This document shows, piece after piece, positions 26,673 through 34,186 of a stretch of 64,000 nt of DNA. Made by a program: the position numbers and the translations under genes. The DNA comes from Parasphingopyxis marina. GTDB lineage: Bacteria > Pseudomonadota > Alphaproteobacteria > Sphingomonadales > Sphingomonadaceae. The stretch covers positions 897,300 through 961,299 of the forward strand of contig NZ_JACJVJ010000002.1 in assembly GCF_014237875.1 (NCBI RefSeq), written 5' to 3'. The first letter of the stretch is position 1; every line of letters starts with the position of its first letter. The notes below the pieces were generated by a model. That model was given only the letters and a program-made list of their open reading frames with translations. It was not told where the DNA came from and searched no databases.

Positions 26673-27320
26673 TCAGTCGAAAGCCGCCATATGCGCGTCG
26701 AGCGCGCGTTCGAATGCCGGCCGCGCCTCGCAGCGCGCCTTGTACGCCTCCAAGGTCGGGAAGCCGGACAGGATCTCGGTGTGTCGCGGGATCCGCAAGA
26801 CGGTGGACATCAGTAGGTCGCCGGCGGTGAATTCGCCCTCGAGATACTCCTTGTCGCCAAGCGCGGCCGCGACCTCGCCGAGCTTCGCTTCGATCTCCGC
26901 GACGACGCCGGGGCGGCGCAGTTTCGCCCATTCCTCGTCGGCGGCGAAAACGTCCACCGTCGCGATCTGCTGGACATAAGGTTCGACGCTGTTGAGCGCG
27001 GCAAACATCCAGCCGATGGCGCGGGCCCGAGCACCGGCATCGGCGGGCAGCAAGGTACCCGTCTGCTCGGCGATGTAGAGGACGATCGCGCCGCTTTCGA
27101 ACAGGGTCACGGCGGCGTCTCGATAGACCGGCACCTGACCGAAGGGCTGGCGCTGGCGATACTCGTCGGTCTTGATATTCGGATGTTCGAGCAGCTCGGT
27201 ATCATAGGCGACACTCGCCTCCTCTAGCGCCCAGCGGACGCGCAGGTCACGCACCAGCCCCTGGGCGAAGGGCGGGACCGGAGCGACGGTCGTGATCACG
27301 GGATTGCTGATCGGCATCAT
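26673..27320 (-). CDS. Glutathione S-transferase
   Basis: 215-residue GST. The N-terminal half contains VRDLRVRWALEEASVAYDTELLEH and GQVPVYRDAAVTLFESGAIVLYIAEQ, with the cis-Pro and Glu-Ser that bind glutathione; the C-terminal helical half ends in the usual RPAFERALDAHM. It resembles the widespread beta/nu-like bacterial GSTs and not the LigF group. Second gene of the HxlR-linked operon, 24 bases after the first VOC gene. Confidence 0.85.
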   Translation of the reverse strand: MMPISNPVITTVAPVPPFAQGLVRDLRVRWALEEASVAYDTELLEHPNIKTDEYRQRQPFGQVPVYRDAAVTLFESGAIVLYIAEQTGTLLPADAGARARAIGWMFAALNSVEPYVQQIATVDVFAADEEWAKLRRPGVVAEIEAKLGEVAAALGDKEYLEGEFTAGDLLMSTVLRIPRHTEILSGFPTLEAYKARCEARPAFERALDAHMAAFD

Positions 27321-27344
27321 ATCTCTCCCTCTTTATTGCCGCGA

Positions 27345-27773
27345 TCAGGCCGCGTGCTCGGCTTCCATCGCGCTCGCGGCGTCCATATCCATCCAGAAAA
27401 TTTCCCAGTGATGCCCGTCGGGATCCTCGAAGCTGCGACCGTACATGAAGCCGTGATCCTGCACCGGTCCCGGATCCGCCTTGCCGCCTCCGCCGGTCGC
27501 GCGTGCAACCGTCGCATCGACTTCCTCGCGGGAATCGCCGGACAGCGCGAGCAACACGCCGCTAGATCCGTGCGCGTCGGCAATCGGCTTGTCGGTGAAG
27601 CCTTCATATTTGGGATGGGTCAAGAGCATGACGTAGATCGTCTCCGATAGAACCATGCAGGCCGCCGTCTCGTCAGAGAATTGCGGGTTCTTCTCGGCAC
27701 CGATCGCCTCGTAGAACGAGATCGATCGATCGAGATCGGTCACGGGCAGGTTCACGAAAATCATCTTTGCCAT
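27345..27773 (-). CDS. VOC-family protein, first gene of the HxlR-linked operon
   Basis: 142-residue glyoxalase-like protein of the type often annotated as lactoylglutathione lyase-like: MIFVNLPVTDLDRSISFYEAIG at the start and FMYGRSFEDPDGHHWEIFWMD near the end, which includes His and Glu positions. Start at 27773 is preceded by GGAGAGAG. It reads away from the HxlR gene, and the 70-base gap between them must hold both promoters. Substrate unknown. Confidence 0.83.
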   Translation of the reverse strand: MAKMIFVNLPVTDLDRSISFYEAIGAEKNPQFSDETAACMVLSETIYVMLLTHPKYEGFTDKPIADAHGSSGVLLALSGDSREEVDATVARATGGGGKADPGPVQDHGFMYGRSFEDPDGHHWEIFWMDMDAASAMEAEHAA

Positions 27774-27825
27774 CGTCTCTCTCCTTGCGACTCGGCGACT
27801 CGACATTTGACGGTGATGCTCATTT

Positions 27826-27863
27826 GAGTTATAAAAAGCAACTATGGAGTTACAAAAAAGAAC
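27826..27863. promoter_or_regulatory. 21-bp-period direct repeat at the HxlR / VOC divergent promoter
   Basis: GAGTTATAAAAAGCAAC at 27826 and GAGTTACAAAAAAGAAC at 27847 match at 14 of 17 positions and are spaced exactly 21 bp, two helical turns, so one protein could contact both on the same face. The second copy covers the annotated HxlR start codon region, which supports the in-frame ATG at 27868 as an alternative start. Confidence 0.55.
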
Positions 27864-28545
27864 CAAAATGGGTTCAGCTGAGCGAAAACGCTGGTACGAC
27901 GATGCCTGCGGCACCGCCTTCGCCCTCGACATGATCGGCGAACGCTGGTCGATCCTGATCATGCGCGAACTGATGTTCGGCCCGCGCCGCTTCAACGAAT
28001 TGCGCGCCGACCTGCCCGGAATCAGCGCGAATATCCTCACCCAGCGGCTGGAGCGGCTGGAGGATTTGCGTATCCTGAAGAAGCGCAAGCTCCCTCCCCC
28101 GGCTTCCGCCCAGGTCTATGAGCTTACCCAATGGGGCTATGAGGCCGAACCGATCACCCAGGTGCTCGGGAAATGGGCGACCCGCCATCCCGATCACGAT
28201 CCGACCCTGCCGCTGAGCGCGGCGTCGATCATGATGTCGTTCCGCACGATGATCGACGCCGACCGCGCCAAGGGCTTCAAGGCGAAAATCGGCTTCCGGT
28301 TCGGCGAGGACGGTTTCGTCGTGACCCTGGACGGCGGAGAACTGATAACCGAGCGGCGAGAGCCCGACGATGTCGATCTTCTTCTCGCGTGCGAACCGAC
28401 TGTTCTGGCCGCGCTGGTTTACGGCGGCCAACCTGCCGGGGCGCTCGAAAAGGCCGGTGCGCTCGCAATCGAGGGCGACGGTGCCGTCCTCGATCGCTTC
28501 GTGACTTTATTTCCCCTGCCGGAAAAGCTTTTCGGCGAAGACTAG
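27844..28545 (+). CDS. HxlR-family regulator with a C-terminal sterol-carrier-like domain
   Basis: 233-residue regulator. Residues 15-105 are a winged helix of the HxlR type (DDACGTAFALDMIGERWSILIMRELMFGPRRFNELRADLPGIS...). The remaining 125 residues (IMMSFRTMIDADRAKGFKAKIGFRFGEDGF...LLACEPTVLAALVYG) resemble an SCP2-like ligand pocket, so a hydrophobic effector may be sensed. Divergent from the eight-gene operon ending at 23234 and probably its regulator. Start uncertain: ATG 27844 has no ribosome site, ATG 27868 (MGSAERKRWYD) is equally plausible. Its TAG stop overlaps the next gene's stop by 4 bases, tail to tail. Confidence 0.85.
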   Translation: MELQKRTKMGSAERKRWYDDACGTAFALDMIGERWSILIMRELMFGPRRFNELRADLPGISANILTQRLERLEDLRILKKRKLPPPASAQVYELTQWGYEAEPITQVLGKWATRHPDHDPTLPLSAASIMMSFRTMIDADRAKGFKAKIGFRFGEDGFVVTLDGGELITERREPDDVDLLLACEPTVLAALVYGGQPAGALEKAGALAIEGDGAVLDRFVTLFPLPEKLFGED

Positions 28546-29582
28546 GCGCCCACCGGCCCATCGATGTGGAACAGCCCGCGGGCGTTATCCTCCCAGAATT
28601 TTTTCTTCTGGGCGTCGGGCACGCCTTCTTCGGTCATCGGCACTTCCTCGCGGTCCATCTCATAGGGATAGTCCATCGCGTATAGGATATGGTCCTCGCC
28701 CATCTGCTTGGTCGCGAACTTGATCGGTTCGGGGGCGGGCATGCCGCTCGTCGTGATCCAGATATTGCGGCGGATATAGTCGGAGATGTTGGGAAGCTCG
28801 CGCTTGACGGGATTGGGCCGCATCTTGAGGTTCGGCCGGTCGGTCGAATATTGCATATAATCGAAACGGTAGAGCCAATAGGGCAGCCCCTCGCCGAGGT
28901 GACCAAGCACGAATTTGAGCTTGGGGAAGCGGTCGAGCGCGCCCGACAGAATGATCGTCAGCATGTGGGTCGAGACTTCCACCGCGAAGCCGTAAAAGGC
29001 CAGGTCGATGCCGTAATCGGTGAATGCCTTGAGACCGGTCATCGGCGTTTGGGGATGGATATAGATCGGCATGTCGTTGGCTTCGGCCGCTTCGAGGATC
29101 GGCCAGAATTTCTCGTCCGACAGCCATTCGTCATGGGTGTGGCTGTTGATCATGACGCCGCCGAGATCCAGCTTCGTGCGCGCGCGTTCGATCTCGCGGG
29201 CGCTCGCCTCGGGATCCTGCGGCGCGATGCTGGCAAGGCCGGCGAAGCGCGTCGGGTGGCGAGCGATCACATCGACCAGATAATCGTTGACGTCCGGCAT
29301 CGCGCCGACGGCGGTATCCTTGTCGAAAATCTGCAGGCCGGGCGCGGTTTGCGCGAGGACGTGCATGTCGATACCCGCCGCGTCCATTTCGGGAATGCGC
29401 CCTTCCTCGAGATCGAGCAGTAGCGGCAGCTTCACCGTGTCGGGCGCGAACAGCAGCTTGTACATGCCCACGAAACCGGGATCGGAGATCGAGCCGTCCT
29501 CGACGCCCTTCTTGAACAGATCCACGACGAGCGGTGTCATGAATGCTTCTTCGGTGCCGATACGCTTATAGTCTTGAGTCAT
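28542..29582 (-). CDS. LigW-family metal-dependent decarboxylase/hydrolase
   Basis: 346-residue amidohydrolase-2 enzyme close to LigW in layout: YKRIGTEEAF (metal Glu), PIYIHPQTP (His), VLGHLGEGLPYWLYRFDYM (His), LYAMDYPYEMDREEV (Asp). The segment NSHTHDEWLSDEKFWPI parallels NSHTKGEYLDDPKFDPI of the paralogue at 52862. It is probably a decarboxylase of a hydroxylated or methoxylated benzoate, perhaps with a different ring pattern from 52862. 27 bases downstream of the methyltransferase gene in one unit. Confidence 0.83.
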   Translation of the reverse strand: MTQDYKRIGTEEAFMTPLVVDLFKKGVEDGSISDPGFVGMYKLLFAPDTVKLPLLLDLEEGRIPEMDAAGIDMHVLAQTAPGLQIFDKDTAVGAMPDVNDYLVDVIARHPTRFAGLASIAPQDPEASAREIERARTKLDLGGVMINSHTHDEWLSDEKFWPILEAAEANDMPIYIHPQTPMTGLKAFTDYGIDLAFYGFAVEVSTHMLTIILSGALDRFPKLKFVLGHLGEGLPYWLYRFDYMQYSTDRPNLKMRPNPVKRELPNISDYIRRNIWITTSGMPAPEPIKFATKQMGEDHILYAMDYPYEMDREEVPMTEEGVPDAQKKKFWEDNARGLFHIDGPVGA

Positions 29583-29609
29583 TGAAGATCCTCTCCTGCC
29601 CGCAGCCGT

Positions 29610-30455
29610 TCAGGCCGGGTTTCGTACGGTGATGAACCAGGCCGAGGCGTCCATCCTGATGGCGCCTGCCCGGTGATAGGGTTTGACGATTTCGACAACG
29701 TCCCGCCGCACATCGGCGATGATGTCCGCTCCGCTGTCCTTCAGCGCTTCGCCGATCCCGAGCGCGCCCATGACGAAATCGGCGGCGCTTTCCGGATCGG
29801 CACCCATGCCGCCCAGATGCTGCTCGCCGCGCCACAGGTCGATCTCGATGAAATCGTATCCGGCTTCGCGCAGCATGGCCTCGGTGGCTTGCGCATCGGC
29901 GAGGCGAAAGGGCCCCGGCCCCGCCGGATCGCGCAGCGGCATCGCGACGTGCCGGCCAACGATTTCCGCGACGAACCCGATCCAGGGATTTTCCCCAGGC
30001 GGTCCCCAACAGGAGAAAGTGAAATGGCCGCCGGGCTTCAGCCAGCCGCGCATATTGGCGAACGCTGCCTGGGTATCGTCGAAGAACATCACCCCGAAGC
30101 GCGAGAAGAGCCTGTCGAACGGCGCAGCATCGGGAATCCCGGTCTGCGCGTCGGCCTGCACGAACGCGACGTTGGACAGTCCGGCAGCGGCCCGCCTTTC
30201 TTCCGCCTTTGCGAGCAATTTTCCCGAGACATCGATCCCGGTCACCCGCCCCTCGGCGCCGACGATCCTGGCGATATCGAAACTGTTGGGGCCGCAGCCG
30301 CAGCCGATATCGGCGACCGCCTCGCCGGGGCCGATCGACGCCTTGGTCAAGAGGGCCTCGCCCACCGGGGCGATCATCGATTCGAAGGCATCGATATTGG
30401 CGAGCCAGCGTTCGCCCAGTGCGCCGTTCCAATCATCGACGGGCGGCTCGGTCAC
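29610..30455 (-). CDS. SAM-dependent class I methyltransferase
   Basis: 281-residue Rossmann methyltransferase. Motif I is VADIGCGCGPNSFDIA near 48; motif II VTGIDVSGKLLAKAEE near 71; DRLFSRFGVMFFDD near 115 is motif IV; WLKPGGHFTFSCWG follows. The closest remembered families are UbiE/COQ5-like and small-molecule methyltransferases. Substrate cannot be told. It heads a two-gene unit with the LigW-like gene and is divergent from the tandem GST operon across a 555-base gap. Confidence 0.82.
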   Translation of the reverse strand: MTEPPVDDWNGALGERWLANIDAFESMIAPVGEALLTKASIGPGEAVADIGCGCGPNSFDIARIVGAEGRVTGIDVSGKLLAKAEERRAAAGLSNVAFVQADAQTGIPDAAPFDRLFSRFGVMFFDDTQAAFANMRGWLKPGGHFTFSCWGPPGENPWIGFVAEIVGRHVAMPLRDPAGPGPFRLADAQATEAMLREAGYDFIEIDLWRGEQHLGGMGADPESAADFVMGALGIGEALKDSGADIIADVRRDVVEIVKPYHRAGAIRMDASAWFITVRNPA

Positions 30456-30615
30456 GCAGCGTTATCCGGATTGCGCGTCCGCCCGGGAAGACCGGTGCCC
30501 GTAGCAGGCATCGCTGCGCGGCGCGGATCGACACCGGTGTCTATCCGCGGCTCCGAATCCCTAGGATCCGGAAAATCGATCCTGTCCATTATCGCCACTC
30601 GCACCCACCACCGCG

Positions 30616-30635
30616 TTATAATGTTTCGCATACAA
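30616..30635. promoter_or_regulatory. Degenerate copy of the TTGTATG-N5-CATACAA repeat
   Basis: TTATAATG-TTTCG-CATACAA: the right half is perfect, the left half keeps ATG. It includes a TATAAT hexamer (30617-30622) but no good -35 box. It lies 161 bases upstream of the methyltransferase start and 118 bases before the stronger copy. Confidence 0.35.
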
Positions 30636-30734
30636 TACGCGACGGACAACAGATCGCAACGCCGTTCTGAGATAGCAAAGGGGTAAAAGGTTCAGAGGAG
30701 GACGTTCCAATCCTCGCACTGTATCGAGCGGACG

Positions 30735-30771
30735 TTGACATTTCCGGTTTCATTGTATGTAACACATACAA
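30735..30771 (+). promoter_or_regulatory. Promoter of the tandem GST operon with an overlapping palindromic operator
   Basis: TTGACA (30735-30740), 17 bases, TGTAAC (30758-30763) make a sigma70-like promoter reading toward the GST genes. TTGTATGTAACACATACAA (30753-30771) is a perfect 8-bp inverted repeat with a 3-base centre that covers the -10 box. A protein bound there would block polymerase, so repression released by an inducer is the simplest model. Confidence 0.6.
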
Positions 30772-30787
30772 ATAAGAGCCGAAGAAA

Positions 30788-30961
30788 ATGGCCGAGTCGC
30801 CGAAAGGCGGCATGAGAGGATACCGATCTGGAAATGGGACCGAGCCGTGCTTCTGCTGCGCTATGCCGATGGCATGGCGGCAGGATGGCCGCGCATCCGA
30901 ATTGCACGAAGTGAAATGTGCCGAACCCACCGGTTGCAGGCACCCGACACCGCACCAATAA
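30788..30961 (+). CDS. Possible small Cys-rich protein in the GST operon leader
   Basis: A 57-codon frame begins ATG GCC GAG 17 bases after the operator and ends TAA at 30961, 49 bases before the first GST gene. The product has five Cys (CFCC around 21-24, then near 44 and 50) and several His near the end, as in a small metal-binding or leader peptide. Against it: several codons rare in the neighbouring genes (AGA, CGA, TCT, GGA), a weak ribosome site, and no family I recognise. Confidence 0.25.
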   Translation: MAESPKGGMRGYRSGNGTEPCFCCAMPMAWRQDGRASELHEVKCAEPTGCRHPTPHQ

Positions 30962-31010
30962 CCGCCGAGCTCCCGGAAAGAGGGGCCGGCATGAAAAGGA
31001 GTGAATGCCG

Positions 31011-31781
31011 ATGACCGAACAGGTCGCGCTCTACCACTGGGAGCCCAATGCAAATTCCGGCAAGCCGATGTTGGCGCTCGCCGAAAAGGGCGTCGCCTAT
31101 GAAAGCCATTACACCGATCTTCTGAGTTTCGATCAGCACAAGCCGGAATATCTGAAGATGAATCCGAACGGCACCATCCCCGTGATGAAACATGGCGACC
31201 GCGTGCTGACCGAGTCCACCGCCATCATGGAATATGTGAACGAGGCGTTCGATGGCACGGCCCTGATGCCGGAGGATGTTCAGGCCCGCTGGCGGATCCG
31301 CTGGTGGATGAAGTTCATGGACCAGTGGCTCGGCCCATCCTTCTCCATGCTGGGCTGGAGCATGTTCGTCGGCCCCTCGGTGCGCCAGAAAGACCCGGCG
31401 GAGCTCGACGCCGCCATCGAGCGCATCCCCCTGCCCGAACGCCGGACCGCCTGGCGCAAGGCGATCTCGGGCAACTTCTCCGACGCGGAAATGGCCGAAT
31501 CGAAGCGCCGCGTCGCGCTGGGCGTGGAGATGCTCGAGGCCGAACTCGGCCGTCACGACTATGTCGCCAGCGACGAATATTCGCTCGCCGACATCAACTG
31601 GTTCAACTCGACCTATTCGCTGCCGCTGGGGCAGCCCGATCTCGCGGGAAAAGACAGAACCCCCAACATCATGCGCTGGCTGAAGCAGGTCTATCACCGA
31701 CCGGCGGTCCAGGAGACCTGGACCAAGGGCCGCACCGATCTCGCTTCGAGATACCGGCTCGTCATGGAGGAGATCGACTGA
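31011..31781 (+). CDS. LigF-type glutathione S-transferase, first of an overlapping pair
   Basis: 256-residue GST with the LigF layout: WEPNANSGKPMLALAEKGVAYESHY at the N-terminus, FDQHKPEYLKMNPNGTIPVMKHGDRVLTESTAIMEYVNEAF (LigF has FEQHSDWF, INPRGQVP, VVTESTVICEYLEDVF at these places), and RIPLPERRTAWRKA where LigF has its KWRRAR helix. Candidate beta-aryl-ether cleaving enzyme or half of one. Start at 31011 chosen over an ATG at 31005 because AAGGAG is 9 bases ahead. It shares one base with the next GST gene, and acyl-CoA ligase and dehydrogenase genes follow. Confidence 0.8.
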   Translation: MTEQVALYHWEPNANSGKPMLALAEKGVAYESHYTDLLSFDQHKPEYLKMNPNGTIPVMKHGDRVLTESTAIMEYVNEAFDGTALMPEDVQARWRIRWWMKFMDQWLGPSFSMLGWSMFVGPSVRQKDPAELDAAIERIPLPERRTAWRKAISGNFSDAEMAESKRRVALGVEMLEAELGRHDYVASDEYSLADINWFNSTYSLPLGQPDLAGKDRTPNIMRWLKQVYHRPAVQETWTKGRTDLASRYRLVMEEID

Positions 31782-32563
31782 TGGGCATGATGACCCTCTA
31801 TCACGGAGAACCCAACGGCCCTTCACTGACTGTGCTCGCCGCGCTCTACGAAACCGGTCTGGACGCCGATCTGGTCCCGATCGACCTGTCGCTCGGCGAA
31901 CGCCATCGCAAGGCGCCGCTCGGCGTCGAAAGCGCGATGAGCATCGAGGGCGAAGGCCCCGTGCTGGAAGTGAATGGCGAAGCGATGGCGGATTCGGTGT
32001 TCCTCGCCCAATATCTCGACGAACGGGCGGGCGGGGCCGGGCTACAACCGTCAGACCCCTTGGCGCATTGGGAAATGATGATGTGGTGCCGCTACATCAT
32101 CGAGCGTGTCGCGCCGGCCGCTGCCTATCTCGGCAACCGTGCGCACGGAACCGCCAGACTAAAGAATCTGGATGGTCCAGCCTTCGATATGCTCACCGAC
32201 GCTATCTCGTCGGTGGATCTGAAGCAGCGCTGGATCGACATCCGAAACGGCGATTTCGACGAGGCCAAGGTCGCAGATTCGGCGACCAAGATTTCCGAAG
32301 CCGTCGACAAGCTGGAGGAGCGGCTTGCCGATGGTCGCGACTGGCTGATGGGCGATTTTTCGATCGCCGATCTTGAAAGCTATGCCTGGCTCGCCGGGAT
32401 GGTTTCGATCCTGCCGAGCGCTTTTGACAGGGCGGAGAATGCGACGGCCTGGATGGTGCGCGTCAAGGCCCGTCCTTCGGTCGCCGCGGCACTGGCGTGC
32501 GCACAATCCGACGATCCGACAACCGCCTGGGCCCCCGGGCCCGAAATCAACCGCTGGGGCTGA
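31781..32563 (+). CDS. Divergent LigF-type GST, second of an overlapping pair
   Basis: 260-residue GST starting at the ATG inside TGATG of the upstream stop. The fold outline matches its neighbour (LYHGEPNGPSLTVLAALYETGLDADL; helix DLKQRWIDIRNGDFDEAKVADSATKISEAVDKLEERL; DWLMGDFSIADLESYAW), but the glutathione-site segment is altered: VP is replaced by EGPVLEVNG, and Ser of the TES motif by ADS. Such an asymmetric pair recalls the heterodimeric beta-etherase BaeA/BaeB of Novosphingobium (recalled). It may be a structural or regulatory partner instead of an independent enzyme. Confidence 0.72.
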   Translation: MGMMTLYHGEPNGPSLTVLAALYETGLDADLVPIDLSLGERHRKAPLGVESAMSIEGEGPVLEVNGEAMADSVFLAQYLDERAGGAGLQPSDPLAHWEMMMWCRYIIERVAPAAAYLGNRAHGTARLKNLDGPAFDMLTDAISSVDLKQRWIDIRNGDFDEAKVADSATKISEAVDKLEERLADGRDWLMGDFSIADLESYAWLAGMVSILPSAFDRAENATAWMVRVKARPSVAAALACAQSDDPTTAWAPGPEINRWG

Positions 32564-32567
32564 ACGC

Positions 32568-34148
32568 ATGCGATCCATAGACTATTTCGACCGCGGGCAC
32601 GACCGCGACCCGAACCGCCCCTGCATCGTCGATACCGAAACCGGCGAAAGCTGGACTTTCGCCGAGGTGAAGGCGGAGACCGAACGGGTGGCCGCGGCGA
32701 TGCAGAAGGCGGGCTTCAAAAGCCAGGATCATGTCGGGCTATACGGCCCCAATGGCGGCATGCTGCTGATCGTTTTGCTCGCCATCTGGCGGGTCAACGG
32801 CAAGTGGATCCCGGTCAATACGCGTAACGCCATGGACGCCAATGTCGGCTATATCGATTATGTCCGCTGCCAGTGGATGTTTTACCATTCCAGCCTCGCA
32901 GACGGCGTTACCGAGTTGCGCAGCCGTTGCGATACGCTCGACACCTTTGTCTGTATCGACAAGCCTTGCAGCACGAGCGCGGGCAGCGACGATCCCTCGC
33001 TCGAACAGTTTACCGATGGAGTCTCCGCGGACGATTTCGTCGAGCCCGAGATCGATGCTTTCGGCAACCTTGAAGATATCGTGCTGATCGCGCCGACCGG
33101 CGGCACCACGGGGCCGTCCAAGGGCGCGAACGTCACCAATCTCGGCTGGGGCACGATGATCGAAACCGCTTCGGACGCGATGGGCGGGCGCACCGACAAT
33201 CCGGTGGCGCTGGTATCGGCTCCGATCACCCATGCCGCCGGGCCGATCGCGCTCGCAACCCTGTGCCTTGGCGCGACCCAGGTGATCCTGCCCGGCTTCG
33301 ATGCCGAGCGCGTACTGCGGACGATCGAGGAGTATAAGGTCAGCCACATGTACCTGCCGCCGACGGCCATGTACCAGCTGCTCGCCTCGCCGGAGATCGA
33401 CAAGCACGATTATTCGAGCCTGCGCATCTTCATTCTCGTCGGCTCCCCGTGCAGCCCCGAAAAACTGCGCATCGCCGTCGATACCTTCGGCCCGTGCATG
33501 TGCCAGAGCTATGGCCAGGTCGAATGCCCGATGATCATCGCCTGGCTGCCGCCCGAAGACGTCGCGAAATTCGCGCGCGAGGCCCCCGAAAAGCTCGCTT
33601 CGTGCGGCAAGATATCGCGGTCCATCAAGGTCGCGCTGCTCGACGATGACGGGAACCAGGTGCCGCTCGGCGAAGCCGGCGAGATTTGCGCCCGCGGCGC
33701 GCTGGTCACGCACAGCTATTTCGAGATGCCCGAAGCGACGGCCGAGGCGCGGCAGTTCGGCTGGCACCATACCGGCGATGTCGGCAAGTTCGACGAGGAA
33801 GGCTATCTCTATATCGTCGACCGCAAGAAGGACATGATCGTGTCGGGCGGGTTCAACGTCTTCACCGCCGAAGTCGAGGCGGCGATCACCGAACTGGCGC
33901 AAGTGCGCGAGGCCGTGGTCTTCGGGATTCCGCACGAAAAATGGGGCGAGCAGGTCCACGCCACCGTCGTCGCCGACGGAATCACCGAGGACGAGATCAT
34001 CGCCCATGCCAAGGCTCGGCTCGGCGGCGTCAAGGCGCCCAAGACTGTCGAGTTCGTCGACAGCATTCCGCGTACCGCGGCGGGCAAGATGGACAAGAAG
34101 GTCCTGCGCCGGAAATATTGGGGAGACAGCGACCGGCTCGTCAATTAG
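32568..34148 (+). CDS. AMP-forming acyl-CoA synthetase
   Basis: 526-residue ANL-superfamily ligase that activates a carboxylic acid to its CoA thioester through an acyl-AMP. The phosphate loop APTGGTTGPSKGA is at 175-187, the adenine-site SYGQVECP near 300, the GWHHTGD motif near 400, and the catalytic Lys in AAGKMDKK near 510. It resembles long-chain/aryl-CoA ligases; with GSTs upstream and dehydrogenases downstream, an arylpropanoid acid is plausible. It starts 4 bases after the second GST stop. Confidence 0.88.
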   Translation: MRSIDYFDRGHDRDPNRPCIVDTETGESWTFAEVKAETERVAAAMQKAGFKSQDHVGLYGPNGGMLLIVLLAIWRVNGKWIPVNTRNAMDANVGYIDYVRCQWMFYHSSLADGVTELRSRCDTLDTFVCIDKPCSTSAGSDDPSLEQFTDGVSADDFVEPEIDAFGNLEDIVLIAPTGGTTGPSKGANVTNLGWGTMIETASDAMGGRTDNPVALVSAPITHAAGPIALATLCLGATQVILPGFDAERVLRTIEEYKVSHMYLPPTAMYQLLASPEIDKHDYSSLRIFILVGSPCSPEKLRIAVDTFGPCMCQSYGQVECPMIIAWLPPEDVAKFAREAPEKLASCGKISRSIKVALLDDDGNQVPLGEAGEICARGALVTHSYFEMPEATAEARQFGWHHTGDVGKFDEEGYLYIVDRKKDMIVSGGFNVFTAEVEAAITELAQVREAVVFGIPHEKWGEQVHATVVADGITEDEIIAHAKARLGGVKAPKTVEFVDSIPRTAAGKMDKKVLRRKYWGDSDRLVN

Positions 34149-34186
34149 GCCGGACGGAAAACAAGAAGAGCGGAAAGAGGATCGCC

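Larger units (their letters stand above)
30456..31010. other. 555-base regulatory region between the methyltransferase and GST operons
   Basis: No convincing protein gene fills this gap. It contains two copies of an inverted repeat (30616-30635 and 30753-30771), a sigma70-like promoter toward the GST genes (30735-30763), a leader of about 240 bases and a 57-codon open frame at 30788. The part next to the methyltransferase gene (30456-30610) shows no clear signal. Confidence 0.6.

Noticed and set aside
24092-27320. The GSTs at 24092 and 26673 as further beta-etherases
   Set aside because: They lack the FEQHSDWF-like and KWRxAR-like signatures and are about 40 residues shorter than LigF; they look like general GSTs.
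30616-31053. A 145-codon minus-strand frame in the methyltransferase-GST gap
   Set aside because: It runs through the promoter and operator, extends into the GST gene, lacks a ribosome site and resembles no family.
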